Part shown: positions 38,998 through 49,239 of the stretch, piece after piece | Layout: every line of letters starts with the position of its first letter | How positions within the stretch are numbered: the stretch's first letter is position 1 | Assembly (NCBI RefSeq): GCF_024362695.1 | Contig: NC_065419.1 | Coordinates: forward strand, 15,376,678 to 15,440,677 | From: Pectinophora gossypiella | Taxonomy: Eukaryota; Arthropoda; Insecta; Lepidoptera; Gelechiidae | DNA length: 64,000 nucleotides | Reading direction: 5' to 3' | The notes under the pieces: generated by a model | Seen by the model: only the letters and a program-made list of their open reading frames with translations | Told to the model about the DNA's origin: nothing | The model's database searches: none | Made by a program: the position numbers and the translations under genes

Positions 38998-39387
38998 AGT
39001 TACTCTTCTATTATTATGTTTTATAGTCAAATTCTGTCGATTCTCAGTTTTTATTACACTTCACACATACACAATACATTACACTTCCACAAACAATCTT
39101 AAATACATTTATCCTAAACCACTACACTACTTAATTCACACACACACCTCAATCAAAACACATTCAAACCTCATAAATCTCACCACGCATACCCAGGTTA
39201 ACCAATGTACTAATATAACGTTTTCGTTCCCATTTCTATGTACTCGGGTAAGTAATCATTATATTATAACTAATCTACTATCCCCCAAAGCAACTGCAAT
39301 TTTCATTATCAAGACTCATATACGTCTTTATAACCTGTCATTCTATCACATATGTATTTATTTAAGATCTTTAAACATTTGTAATAA
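38998..39387 (+). other. inter-ORF spacer of the LINE
   Basis: 390 bases, C- and A-rich (CACTTCACACATACACAATA), with stops in the shared frame of ORF1 and ORF2. A 192-codon frame that crosses it (38,819-39,397) has low-complexity His/Thr/Ile composition and is probably incidental. How ORF2 is translated downstream of such a long gap is unclear; reinitiation is possible. Confidence 0.45.
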
Positions 39388-42345
39388 ATGGCTATAATTA
39401 ATAACGACTTTTTAAATCATATTGATAACCATTTCTCAATTGAATGTCAGGTAATAAACTTACTAGAAGATTGCAAATCAGCTTTGGGGAGTACTTATAA
39501 CTTTAAACTACTGACTTTTAACGTGCGCAGCACTCAGCGTAATTTCAACCACTTTTTGGTTGCTATACATCGCTTAAACTTAAAGTTTGATGTCATTATT
39601 TTGACTGAATGTTGGTTGGCGGGAGGAGCTATTATCGGTCAAATTCCTGGTTATAAATCCTACGCTACATTAATAACTCAAAATAAGTGTGGAGGAGTAG
39701 TTGCTTACGTCAGAAATGATTGGAGCGCTATAGTCTCAGAACCAAAATTTCAAGAAGCTGAATGTCTTAATATAAAAATGTCAGAGACCCTCACAATACT
39801 CGGCATTTACCGTTCTCCGTCATTTAAAGAAACAAGCCATTTTTTTAATTCTCTCAGCACTACATTGAAATCTCTTGAAAACTCTACAGTAATACTAACA
39901 GGTGACATTAATATAAATATTTTAAATACAGAAACGAACAAGGATAACCCTGCTCCTGAATATCTTTGTCTTTTAGCTGAAGCTGGACTAATTCCAGCTA
40001 TTACAGAGCCGACTAGAAATACTTCCTGCATTGACCATATTTTTATGACGGACAAACCCTGTAAATCTTTAGGAATTGTGTGCAAATCAGACATCACCGA
40101 TCACAACTTCGCTATCTTAGGAACAAATATTGGAAAGAAAAGACAGAAAAAATACGACAGAATCGTTCGCAGGATAGATTTCTCAGCAGTCTCTACAGAT
40201 CTCAATGACACTGATTGGTCTGAAGTGATGGAAGCTAAAGACGTAAACATAGCGACAGATACCTTTAATGAAATATTAACTCAATCAATAACTAAGCACA
40301 CCTCTTCAATGCGCATAAGACGATCCCAACTCATATTAAAACCCTGGATTACACCCGGTCTAATTAGGTGCATGCAACATCGTGACAAGCTTCATCTGGA
40401 CTTGAGGCGACACCCAAATGACAAAACACGTAAATTAGTCTACACTAGGTATAGAAACTTCTTGACAGGACTACTACATAAGCTTAAAAATGAACACGAG
40501 GGAGGGGAACTAGAGCGAAACAGAAACAATCCGAAAGGTTTATGGAAGGTCATACAGAACATCAGCCAGCGCCCTCCTAAAGACAATACGTCTGTCGATC
40601 TCGTGTCTGCTAAATCTAACAGTAATGATTCCCTAAACTTCTGTAACGAATACTTTGCAAATGTTGGAAAAACTCTAGCCAACAAATTACTTCACACAAT
40701 AGACAAAAGTCACGATGTATTAGTAAATAACGTTAAAGCAAACAATCCTGTCAACGAGTCACTTTTTATGCACCCCACGAACGAGGATGAAGTCGAGAGA
40801 TTGATCTTAAAATTAAGTAGTGATAGTGCTCCCGGTATTGATGGATTTAGTGCTGCGTTAATCAAAGCGATTAGACAAGCGATAATACCCCCACTCACAC
40901 ATATTTTTAATTTGAGTATCTCCTCCGGAGTTTTTCCACAAAAATGGAAACTAGCTGCTGTAGTACCAATATACAAAAACGGTCCAAAGAACGCACCCTC
41001 GAATTATAGACCCATTTCTCTTTTGAGTATCGCTTCTAAAATTCTCGAAAAAATTGTGAACAAACGTCTCGTCAATTTTCTAGAAAAACATAACATCATC
41101 TGTGACAATCAATACGGGTTTCGTAGAGGTAGATCAACTGAAAGTGCTGTTGAGTCGCTGGTTAAGTTAATCTGCAAGTACCTGGATAATGGGCAAAAAT
41201 GCACAGGTGTATTTCTAGATCTTGCAAAAGCCTTCGACACTGTGTCAGTGCCAATTCTTCTAAAAAAACTAGAATATGCAGGCATCAGAGGCCATCCATT
41301 ATCTTGGTTCCAAAGCTACCTTACTGACCGCCACCAATGTATAAAAATTAGCGATAACATCAGTGACAATCTACCCATTGAATTTGGCGTTCCCCAAGGT
41401 AGTGTGCTTGGGCCTACCCTCTTCCAGCTGTACATAAACGACATCTCTAGTCATCTTGCCTCCGATGTTGATGTCATCTGTTACGCAGACGACACTGCTG
41501 TTCTATTCCATGGCCAGTCATGGTCAACTGCTCTTGAAAACGCTAATCAGGGACTAATTAACATCAAAAACTGGTTAAATAACAACTTACTGACCCTAAA
41601 CACATCAAAAACGAAATTCATCTGCTTCCACAAGACCAAAGTAACCGATCCAAATTCAATAACCCACTTAAAAATACATTCCACCTGCTCCGACGCTGCT
41701 CAATGTCACTGCGAAGAAATAGAAAGAGTTAAACATATTAAATACCTTGGGGTACATATTGACCAAAATTTATCTTTCAATCATCACATATCACAGTTAG
41801 GTGGAAGAGTCAGAAAGCAAATCTATGTCATGAAACTCCTAAGGAACTCCGCCGATATAAAAGTCCTGCGAATGGTCTACCAATCCCTGTGCGAATCCAT
41901 AATAACATACTGTAATAGCGTATGGGGTGGAAAAGGCGTAACAATAATGCTAGAGCTCGAAAGAGCCCAGAGATCAGTCCTGAAGGTGATGCTGAAAAAG
42001 ACATACCTATATCCTACCAATCTACTGTATGCTGAGGCGGGTGTACTAAATGTACGTCAACTGTTTATACTGAAATCTACACTTAAAATGCATCGTAAAT
42101 TCATTACTTGTCCGGATTATAAAGATCTTCTAAACAAACGATCAATTAGGCTTCCCCTGCCTCAAGTAAATTCCTCATTCGCGCGACAACTTCCGGAGTT
42201 CATGCAATCTGTTATTTACAACAAGGTGGTAAATAGCTGTAATATTAAACTCTGCAATTCATACCAGGCCAAAAAACAAGTCCGTCAATGGCTATTAAAA
42301 TTGTCTTACCTACATACAGAAATTATTATAAAACCTCTAACATAA
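39388..42345 (+). CDS. LINE ORF2: AP-type endonuclease and reverse transcriptase, intact
   Basis: This 985-residue polyprotein would nick target DNA and reverse-transcribe its own RNA. The endonuclease (residues ~38-245) shows LLTFNVRST, LTECW, GGVVAYVR, GIYRSPS, the GDIN motif at 172-175, CIDHIF at about 214 and Asp238-His239. The reverse transcriptase (about 480-770) shows SAPGIDGFSAALIKA, NYRPISLLSIASKILEKIV, YGFRRGRSTESAV, GVFLDLAKAFDTVS, FGVPQGSVLGPTLFQLYIND and the catalytic YADD at about 699-702, then KYLGVHID. The length equals a full-length ORF2 of this group, and no stop or missing catalytic residue is visible. There is no RNase H domain or C-terminal zinc finger. Of all genes in the window this is the most likely to be functional. 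Confidence 0.9.
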   Translation: MAIINNDFLNHIDNHFSIECQVINLLEDCKSALGSTYNFKLLTFNVRSTQRNFNHFLVAIHRLNLKFDVIILTECWLAGGAIIGQIPGYKSYATLITQNKCGGVVAYVRNDWSAIVSEPKFQEAECLNIKMSETLTILGIYRSPSFKETSHFFNSLSTTLKSLENSTVILTGDININILNTETNKDNPAPEYLCLLAEAGLIPAITEPTRNTSCIDHIFMTDKPCKSLGIVCKSDITDHNFAILGTNIGKKRQKKYDRIVRRIDFSAVSTDLNDTDWSEVMEAKDVNIATDTFNEILTQSITKHTSSMRIRRSQLILKPWITPGLIRCMQHRDKLHLDLRRHPNDKTRKLVYTRYRNFLTGLLHKLKNEHEGGELERNRNNPKGLWKVIQNISQRPPKDNTSVDLVSAKSNSNDSLNFCNEYFANVGKTLANKLLHTIDKSHDVLVNNVKANNPVNESLFMHPTNEDEVERLILKLSSDSAPGIDGFSAALIKAIRQAIIPPLTHIFNLSISSGVFPQKWKLAAVVPIYKNGPKNAPSNYRPISLLSIASKILEKIVNKRLVNFLEKHNIICDNQYGFRRGRSTESAVESLVKLICKYLDNGQKCTGVFLDLAKAFDTVSVPILLKKLEYAGIRGHPLSWFQSYLTDRHQCIKISDNISDNLPIEFGVPQGSVLGPTLFQLYINDISSHLASDVDVICYADDTAVLFHGQSWSTALENANQGLINIKNWLNNNLLTLNTSKTKFICFHKTKVTDPNSITHLKIHSTCSDAAQCHCEEIERVKHIKYLGVHIDQNLSFNHHISQLGGRVRKQIYVMKLLRNSADIKVLRMVYQSLCESIITYCNSVWGGKGVTIMLELERAQRSVLKVMLKKTYLYPTNLLYAEAGVLNVRQLFILKSTLKMHRKFITCPDYKDLLNKRSIRLPLPQVNSSFARQLPEFMQSVIYNKVVNSCNIKLCNSYQAKKQVRQWLLKLSYLHTEIIIKPLT

Positions 42346-42384
42346 TGTTCCATACGTCTCTGTGGTCACACACCCAAACGCAAC

Positions 42385-42425
42385 ATACACACACACACAC
42401 ACACCTCTCTTTCTCTCTCTCCCAC

Positions 42426-42470
<45 letters not shown>
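42385..42470. repeat. compound (CA)n / (CT)n microsatellite in LINE 3' UTR
   Basis: (CA)n with an internal CTCTCTTTCTCTCTCTC block, then CACACGCACACA and a longer (CA)n run. It creates spurious frames rich in His and Thr. Confidence 0.9.
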
Positions 42471-42884
42471 ATCATATTAACATATTACTTACTACATACC
42501 TAATACTTCTATTGTTACATGTCCTTTTTTATAACTTAAAATTTTGTTGTATTTTCATCTTGATCTCAATATCTTTAAAGATTGTTCTAAATGTTTTAGA
42601 TTCTAAGATTTGTTATGTCCTATCTTTCTTAATATAATTTTTAACTGTATTATTCTACTAGTAAGTTAAGTTTCCACCGGACTTGATGTATAATTTTATT
42701 AATTTTAAGCGAAAATTGTATCTCATTGAGCCACTGCGATACAGGGTGATCCCTAGTGCAGGGCTCGCTGTTAAGTGTTTAAATTGTACCTTGTTTGAGT
42801 AATAAAGAATTTTATTATTATTATTTATTATTATTATGTAAGTTAATATTTCTCTTATTGAGTGAATTGCGGAGCGATACAGTG

Positions 42885-43010
42885 AGGGTGTAAGTGACAT
42901 CGTAACGAATACTGAGAGGGATGATTCAGCTGATTATTCTGAGTTAATATCAAGTGGAATTTTCCATCGCAAAAGTATAGAATTGAAAATAATTTAAAAA
43001 AACTAAAAAA
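42885..43010 (+). mobile_element. MITE-H, half copy
   Basis: GAGGGTGTAAGTGACATCGT, then 'aacgaatactgagagggatg', TCTGAGTTAATATCAAGTGG and 'attttccatcgcaaaagtat' match one arm of MITE-H. The mirror arm is missing and the sequence passes into AT-rich DNA. It starts ~46 bases after the LINE tail. Confidence 0.6.
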
Positions 43011-43555
43011 AAATAAGATGAATTTTATATATATCAAATATATATATATATTGTACTGTTCCCAACAGATATATACTAGATATTTTAAGTAAAATTTTGG
43101 AGAAAAATAACGTAAAAAACAATGTAAGTATTTCGGATGAAGAAGAGTTTTCAGTCGAGGACATCTCAAGCAACAATTCACTTCACTTTGGTTTATATAA
43201 ATATAAAACAACCATTAGCATCAGGAAGTGTTCCTCTGTATATATTATATAATACGGAGTGAGAGGGCTTAGAGGGCTTAGAGGGCTGAGACAATAATTC
43301 AGTAGTCGTCATTAATGCAACACTCCCAATGTTAAAAGCATCCGGCCCTTTGCTCGTTGTTCGTAAATTAAAAATTGCTAATAAAAAAAAAGTTTATTTA
43401 AGTAAAACGACAAACATATACATTTACAACATTTAAATATACACACATTAATATTTAGATGGAAAATATAAAGGTATATGGGTGCCGCAGCTTATCAAGA
43501 AGGGCCAAGGTTCAGGGAAAACTCATCATCATCATTTCTCTGCCTATTGAACCAA
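43011..43555. other. no gene; short 9-bp tandem repeat
   Basis: AT-rich, with three units of AGAGGGCTT at about 43,261-43,288. A 118-codon minus frame (42,855-43,211) is low-complexity and unrecognised. Confidence 0.35.
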
Positions 43556-43612
43556 GAATTTTAAGCTAATCAATGTTATTATCGTGGATAAACTTGTTGA
43601 ACATGTTTTAGA
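43556..43612 (-). mobile_element. CR1-like 3' UTR fragment
   Basis: TATTATCGTGGATAAACTTG, then TTGAACATG, matches 19,127-19,160 (ATTATCATGGATAAACTTGT) in the same orientation. Confidence 0.45.
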
Positions 43613-43624
43613 ATTCATGTTTAG

Positions 43625-43856
43625 ATCATAAATGATTATCACGTGCTCAACGGCGAAGAACATTGTAAGGAAACCCATAATCTCGAGAAATGCGTTTCAG
43701 AGGTATGCTACTTAACCTGTATTGCGCTGGTATACCCTTCGGGTTGGAAGGTCAGACAGGCAGTCGCTTCTGTAAAAAACTGGAACTGTCAATTTTGCAG
43801 GTTAGGTAAGCAGCCCCGGGGAAAACGGGATAACGCTATCGGAGATGATGATGATG
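43625..43856 (-). repeat. repeat C copy, near complete
   Basis: The plus strand reads GATTATCACGTGCTCAACGG, GAGGTATGCTACTTAACCTG, 'ttcgggttggaaggtcagac', 'cttctgtaaaaaactggaac', 'caggttaggtaagcagcccc' and an end with GATGATGATGATG. The end-to-end layout fixes the family boundaries. Confidence 0.65.
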
Positions 43857-44089
43857 AAACTTGTTGTAATTGTAATTTAAGTTTTTGACGTTCAAAAAGC
43901 GCTAACTTTGTAAGCCAATTTTGAAAAATAAATATTTTTTCTTTTTTTTTTCTTTTTTTGTTAAAGGTCAAAAGCTTTTTTACTTAAAGTATGCTTAACA
44001 CGAGCTTTAAATTTATTTTCTGTCGAATTCACAGTATGGTCTGGTATTACATTCGCTCCCAGTCTAGTCTAGAAGGTATTATTTATTTA

Positions 44090-44285
44090 TATCATCATCA
44101 TCATCTCCCTCATCATCCTGTTTTTCACGGGCCGGCTCTTTCCGGCTTTTTACAGAAACGACTGTCTGTCTGACCTTCTAATCCGTGAAGGGAAAACCAG
44201 CCCAATACAGGTTAGGTCACATACATCCGAAAATGTATTTCTTGGGAATATGGGTTTCCTCACGATGTTTTCCTTCACCGTTTGT
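44090..44285 (+). repeat. repeat C copy
   Basis: CATCATCATCATCTCCCTCA, 'cagaaacgactgtctgtctg', 'atccgtgaagggaaaaccag', CCCAATACAGGTTAGGTCAC and 'gatgttttccttcaccg'. It faces the copy at 43,625, so the two form a large imperfect inverted pair. Confidence 0.65.
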
Positions 44286-44751
44286 TTGTGTTTGTGTTAT
44301 TTTTTATAGAGGTATATTTGTACAAAATAGAACAGACAAACGAAATATACAAGGAAAACAGACAGTGCAGGTTAGCTTATCTTTAAGAAAGTAAGCTTAT
44401 CGCTTATCCTTTAAACTTCCAACTTTTGAAAGTCCTCCATTTTGGAATCGGTTATAATTGTCGTGCAAATAATGAAATTATAGAATTCTTCAAACGTAAT
44501 GCGTCTTGTATTCCTCAGTTCTGAAGCTGTTGGCGATCGTAAATTGGCAATTGTGAAAGAATTTCGCAAGTGGGTCAGTTATTTTGTTCCTATAAACTAG
44601 TGCGCCGTTACCGTATAGATATGTGAATACAAGCACATGTGTGCTCGTGGAGTGATTACGAGCAAACATATTGGGTTTCGTACTTTTAATGGGCTGGCCA
44701 TCCCACTTTTATGGGACATTAAAACGGAACGTTAGGAGCACCTAGGAGTAA
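44286..44751. other. no recognised feature
   Basis: No ORF similarity or shared repeat was seen. Confidence 0.3.
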
Positions 44752-45373
44752 GGCTACGTTCACACGGAGTCATTTTTCACGTATATCGTATACGAGATTT
44801 TATCGAATATCGTAGTGACAGCTAAATTTGTATAGCAATTTTTAAAATCGTTCACACGGCGTCTATACGAGAAAATCGCGTATTCGAGACATATTTTTTA
44901 CCGTATACCGTAGGGTCTTACCACCGGGAATGCGAGATTATCGAAACGATTTTAACGAATGTCTGCTCCAATGTTGATAGTAAATTGTCAAAGCTGGCTA
45001 TTGACATTCGAAAATAATTAAAAAACACACGCTCATCATTTCTGAGCTCTTGAAAAAACGATGCAAATCTTCTTTCTCGGTGTAATCCCGTTTTTAATAA
45101 AGGATGGACCCAGTATTTTCTAGGGCGTCGAAACCTCCTCCTCAAATACCAATATAAAAGAATTGGAACACGGGGATCCATGTCGGTGTGCACTCAACGA
45201 CTGGCGGCAGGTTGCATCGAATACGCCGCGCGCCGCGGCGGCTGTCACGTGTACGGGATGACCGTATACGAGAAAAAACCGTGGGCCTCGCACCGTGTGA
45301 ACAGCCGTCCCGTATACGGTACTCCCGTAAGCGAGAAAATATCGAATCGAATAGTCGCCGTGTGAACGTAGCC
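44752..45373. mobile_element. PIF/Harbinger-like DNA transposon, deleted copy
   Basis: This 622-bp element has terminal inverted repeats GGCTACGTTCACACGG and CCGTGTGAACGTAGCC. The flanks are TAA and TAG, which fit a 3-bp TWA-type target duplication with one change. Subterminal GTATACGAGA and TATCGAATCG words recur on both sides. It carries part of a transposase (next entry) and cannot move by itself. Confidence 0.75.
44918..45193 (-). pseudogene. Harbinger-type transposase, N-terminal remnant
   Basis: The minus frame has RKYWVHPLLKTGLHRERRFA, then SFFQELRNDERVFFNYFRMS and IASFDNLLSTLE. It matches the N-terminal signature of PIF/Harbinger transposases (R-x-YWVHP, ELR-x-D, F-x-NYFRMS, FD-x-LL). 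The DDE catalytic domain is absent. After residue ~80 the sequence runs into the element's terminus. It lies inside the inverted repeats, as expected. Confidence 0.75.
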
Positions 45374-45499
45374 TAGTTTGCTAAAATACAATTTATTTAG
45401 ACAAATATATCTTTACTAATAAATAAGCATCGAAACTGCAGAATGCACTATAATATTGTTTAAAAAAAATTATAACGTTAAACTTAATCTTTTTTTCAA

Positions 45500-45578
45500 G
45501 AGAAGTGTGTCAGGATCGATCCGTAGTCTCTGCTTACCCCGGTGGGAAATAGGCGTATGTTTATGTATGTATGTTAGA
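45500..45578 (+). mobile_element. LINE-T 3' UTR
   Basis: GAGAAGTGTGTCAGGATCGA, then 'tccgtagtctctgcttaccc', 'cggtgggaaataggcgtatg' and a TATGTATGTATG tail. Confidence 0.65.
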
Positions 45579-46189
45579 CATTTTTGTTTACTACTAAAAG
45601 TTTTACTACACCCGATGCGTCGGGATCGGACAGTGGTCGGAATATCACGTCAGGTAGGTAGGGCCACGATTTCGACATACAATTTATACCCACACCTTTT
45701 GGATCATCTCTGTCTAACCCAAAAAGGAATGATGCAAATATATATATTATAATATTCGTATTCTATTTGATAGTATCAGTCACTACCACAACTAACAATT
45801 GATCTAATCATGGTATACCTACCAACAATTCAATTCATAGATCCTAATCTAATTTTGCCTGATCATACTTATAGGAAGAGAACAATGGTGAAAAAAACCA
45901 TATAATAGTAGATATGTATGAGGCTGTTTGTCCGTCGCTGGGTTCATGGTCGAATGTATGAAGTGTTTGCTCTCATACAAATCACATACAAGACATAAAT
46001 ACATCACAAAGGGCACAAGTACTTAGTTCACTGAAGGGCGATGTTCTATTTTGATGCCAGGTAATAGTGGGTAATGAACAAACTGAAGCGGTTAGATTTT
46101 TTATTAGTTATTAGTAGTTTTTACCCGATTCCAGTGAAGCAAAAAGGAGAGGAATAAAACAAACATGAAATATATATAGGTAGTTCAGC
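45579..46189. other. no recognised feature
   Basis: The stretch contains a weak GC-richer patch near 45,615 (GATGCGTCGGGATCGGACAG). No shared repeat was seen. Confidence 0.3.
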
Positions 46190-46265
46190 TGGTCTAATAG
46201 AAAGCTCGGTGAGGCGTGGGTACTTAGTTCACCTAGCGATGGATATACCTCTGACTACCCCAATT
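46190..46265 (+). repeat. repeat D copy
   Basis: AGCTGGTCTAATAGAAAGCT, then CGGTGAGGCGTGGGTACTTA and GATGGATATACCTCTGACTA. Confidence 0.55.
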
Positions 46266-46311
46266 GTTTTGTTGTAATTCTTGGACATGTCATAAAAGGC
46301 AGGGTTATGCA

Positions 46312-46410
46312 AAAAGGTCTTCTTCTTCTTATCGTATGGGTTGTGAGGTGGAATACCAACCTCATCAACCCTGGCGTCAGGGTCATTACTGAGCCGCCAA
46401 AGGCCTGCAA
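46312..46410 (-). mobile_element. SINE-1 3' end
   Basis: The plus strand reads GTCTTCTTCTTCTTATCGTA, TGGGTTGTGAGGTGGAATAC, 'caacctcatcaaccctggcg' and 'gagccgccaaaggcc'. It is 5'-truncated. Confidence 0.7.
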
Positions 46411-47654
46411 AAAGCAAAAAGGTGAACAATCTATAATAATATGGTCATAAGGCTCAAAGTCAATTTAAAATTCAAGCCCCGCTCTGGGCCTCAAGAGGGA
46501 AATGATGACATTGTCAATTTGGTTGAAAAATGGCATTCTGCCCTCAAAGGGTTTATTACGTATGTGATTGTCAATCTCCCCGCTATTGTCGTATATCTTA
46601 GACCTCTACAGTAATATTTGAGTGAGGTCCCAGCAAGGCCCTACGTGTTTGATCGGCGACCTCCGTCGGTTTTTGTTTATCCTCCGAGGCCCTCCAATGG
46701 AGGGCTCCCATCACTTCCGTTTCCGTGCCCCCATAAAATTGTTTCTTTTATTCTTCTCATTTATATTATGACCCTTCGAAGTGTTTTATTGTTGGTAACA
46801 TGTTTTGTTTTATTGTGCGATAAATTGACATTTGATTGCGGTGCTCAACTGTTCTTGAAATAAGCAAGTAATAGTGTCTAAGATAAAATAAAAATATAAA
46901 ATGTTTTGTTTTAGGTTATCTTAACAAGATAACTTCACATAGCATCACGCCATCATCCCCGAAGTGGTACGCAGAGGTGTAAGTATACGTATACACCTAC
47001 TCCTCGTCTATGAATTTAAATGTAATTAAAAAACATACCTACTCTTAATAATTTATAAATCGCTTCTATCAAGCGTAAAAGTACAAAAGCCAATTTAAAT
47101 TTCAAATGAACTCTAATTACGCATTCCCTTTAAAAAAAGAAGGTTTTTCGCGCTTCTCATCTTGCTTTTTTAAGAGCACTCCACAATCTCTAATAGGCTC
47201 AAGAAATAAAAAGTTAAGGGCGAACTGTCATTAGCAACGCGGGCAATAAGCGAAATAATAAAAGAAAAGTCCTTAAAGACGTGAAACCGAGGGACCTCTG
47301 GCCTAATTTGTTTTTCCTTTCATTTCCGCTGAAGGTCGTAAATAATATAACCTTTTTAATAAATCCCCCCACCCTGTCCCCCACTTCGCTTACAATTTGA
47401 TCCGGACTTAAAGAGCGTTAGACCGTCGGCACTCGAGCAGGGGTGACGTGCGCGAGGTTATTAAAGCGACGCCTTCACATTAACAGAGGGACGGTAATTA
47501 AAACAATTAAATATCAATGACGGCACTCCACGGGATATCTCTGTTTACCTGCAGCCAGAGAGATGAATGAGGACTTGTCAGTTGCTGTTTCAGTTTAAAT
47601 TGAGAATGTTTTATAGAAAGAGCAAAGGGTTTAAAAAGGCCATATAAAAGCAGT
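46411..47654. other. no recognised gene
   Basis: An 81-codon plus frame at 46,618 (Pro-rich start, hydrophobic end) is unrecognised. Bases 47,340-47,560 are less AT-rich and share no repeat; they may be single-copy host DNA. Confidence 0.3.
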
Positions 47655-47772
47655 TACCTCCACCAACCCGCATTGAAGCAGCGTGGTGGAATATGCTCCA
47701 TACCCTCTCCAGTTGATTGAGGGGAAGCCTGTGCCCAGCAGTGGGACGTATCTATAGGCTGTTTATAATGAT
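47655..47772 (+). mobile_element. SINE-J copy with complete 3' end
   Basis: TTACCTCCACCAACCCGCAT, 'tgaagcagcgtggtggaata', GCTCCATACCCTCTCCAGTT, GATTGAGGGGAAGCCTGTGC and CCAGCAGTGGGACGTATCTA, then TAGGCTGTTTAT. The head and core are missing in this copy. Confidence 0.65.
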
Positions 47773-48164
47773 AAGAAGCAGTTCATCTAATTGACATTTG
47801 CGCATGTAAAAGTGCGCAATGTCAAGAAATCTCAAATAGCAATATTGCTTTCTTAGATGATGATATTGTTTGTTCTTTAATCTTTTGTTATTGTATGTTT
47901 ATTATTTTTTATTAAAGTAAACTACCCTAGATAAATTAAAATGGAAGTAGTAAGTAATTTAAGTTACAGACCACATTGTTGTTAATTATAATTAATTAAG
48001 GAAACTATAGGTCTAAACTAATTACCATAATGTAATACTTTCATGTAAATGACCGTTTGTTTCTTAATATACATAAATAAATAAATGAGTAGAGTTGGTG
48101 GCTTTTTTAATACCTTTAGATTTATTGGCTGCTCTGTAGACTTTGGTGAGATTGGCAATAAAAC
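47773..48164. other. no recognised feature
   Basis: AT-rich. No ORF similarity or shared repeat. Confidence 0.3.
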
Positions 48165-48235
48165 ATAAACAGATGGTTCCGTGCTTCGGAAGGCACCGTA
48201 AGGCGTTGGTCCCGGCTAGTTGCCGTAACACAGGC
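48165..48235 (+). mobile_element. SINE core fragment
   Basis: TTCCGTGCTTCGGAAGGCAC, then CGTAAGGCGTTGGTCCCGGC and TAGTTGCCGTAACACAGG. It is the shared core module, most like SINE-J by the GCTAGTTGCCG continuation. Confidence 0.55.
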
Positions 48236-48922
48236 ATGAAACTTGCAAACAAAGTAACAGATATTATTTAAACTTCGCTTTTCACACTCCAGTCGCCGGG
48301 GGGATGCCTCCGCCCAAATAGGGGAGTGGGAGAGGGGATTGTATCTGTAATTACCAGAATATGGTAAGCAGAGTAATCAACACAGCAAGCGGCCCCGGGG
48401 CGCACAGCTACTCCATTAAGCACCGTATATAGGTGTTACAAAGGGATTTAGTTACGTGATGAGATAACCGATATGGGTTAGCTTGACTTGAGCTTATAGT
48501 GAGATTACTAGCTGGTTAGTCGCTTATTTAGCTGGAATAATACGCTTTAATAATAATAATTGTAAGTTATTTTCTTACATCTCGAAGTATGCAAACTGAG
48601 TGGCTCCGCTGGGGAGTATGCTCTCCAGCGAATCCACTTTAATTTGTTGTTTTTTTTTCTAATTATAACACGTACACATAAAATCTTTTCCCGTACATTA
48701 TGTACATGGTACGTACATTAATTTATATCGTCTTCAACAGAATTGGAGGTGGTGGCCCCGCGACAGACCTTTTATGCATTGATGTATAAGTATTACTTAA
48801 AAATGTAATTATAGTTGTATCTATGTGAAACTCCGGATGTGTACTTTCTTTATGACGTAAACCATGTAACTAAGGTAAAAAATAAATGGGGCATCGTGTC
48901 GACAAGGCTTCATCCCCATCAG
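48236..48922. other. no recognised feature
   Basis: A GC-richer patch lies at 48,290-48,420 (GTCGCCGGGGGGATGCCTCC), unassigned. There is a T-run near 48,650. Confidence 0.3.
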
Positions 48923-49172
48923 TTAAGTCTTCTTCTTTTCTAGAGTAGGTTATGAAGTTAATGACTCTTAAGACACCAAATGCCCCCGACATGGCTCATA
49001 GTGACTGACTGCTCAACGTGAACTCCGAAGCACGGATTCTTACTTTCGTGCCTGTAATGTCCTAACCAAACTAGGGATCACGAAATGATATTTGTCATGT
49101 GTCACCACTGAGAATGGAACCCGGGACCTCTGGATCGAGAGACCGACGCTTTAACCAATAGACCACGGTGGT
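48923..49172 (-). mobile_element. SINE-1 copy, diverged
   Basis: On the minus strand the head GTGGTCTATTGGTTAAAGCG and B-box region GTCCCGGGTTCCATTCTC are followed by the body CATTTCGTGATCCCTAGTTT. The core is damaged (GCTTCGGAGTTCACG) and part of the middle is missing. The 3' end is GAAAAGAAGAAG. Confidence 0.65.
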
Positions 49173-49234
49173 TGTTAAACACTATTATAATATACCTACT
49201 TACTTAAGTAATCTATGGCAACATCTTTCATCAT
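49173..49234. other. short spacer
   Basis: A short AT-rich gap with a T-run, between SINE-1 and a LINE 3' end. Confidence 0.2.
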
Positions 49235-49239
49235 TCCTT

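Larger units (their letters stand above)
37681..42838 (+). mobile_element. two-ORF CR1/Jockey-group LINE, apparently near full length
   Basis: A candidate 5' UTR of about 240 bp is followed by ORF1 (37,924-38,997), a 390-bp inter-ORF gap, ORF2 (39,388-42,345) and a ~490-bp 3' UTR with a CA-rich microsatellite. The end is AATAAAGAATTTTATTATTA, continuing as a TTA-type tail to about 42,838. Both ORFs are free of stops and frameshifts. No target duplication was found and the exact 5' end is uncertain. It may have been active recently. Confidence 0.85.

Noticed and set aside
38819..39397. 192-codon ORF between LINE ORF1 and ORF2
   Set aside because: It overlaps the end of ORF1 in another frame and then follows the C/A-rich spacer, giving a His/Thr-rich low-complexity product with no domain.
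42288..42637. ORFs with long runs of Thr-His in the LINE 3' UTR
   Set aside because: They are translations of the CA/CT microsatellite.
43625..44285. Facing repeat C copies as ends of one transposon
   Set aside because: Both are complete copies of an independent interspersed family found singly elsewhere, with different divergence and no shared flanking duplication.
45180..45376. Two overlapping Arg-rich ORFs
   Set aside because: They are antisense or out-of-frame reads of the Harbinger-like element's terminal region.
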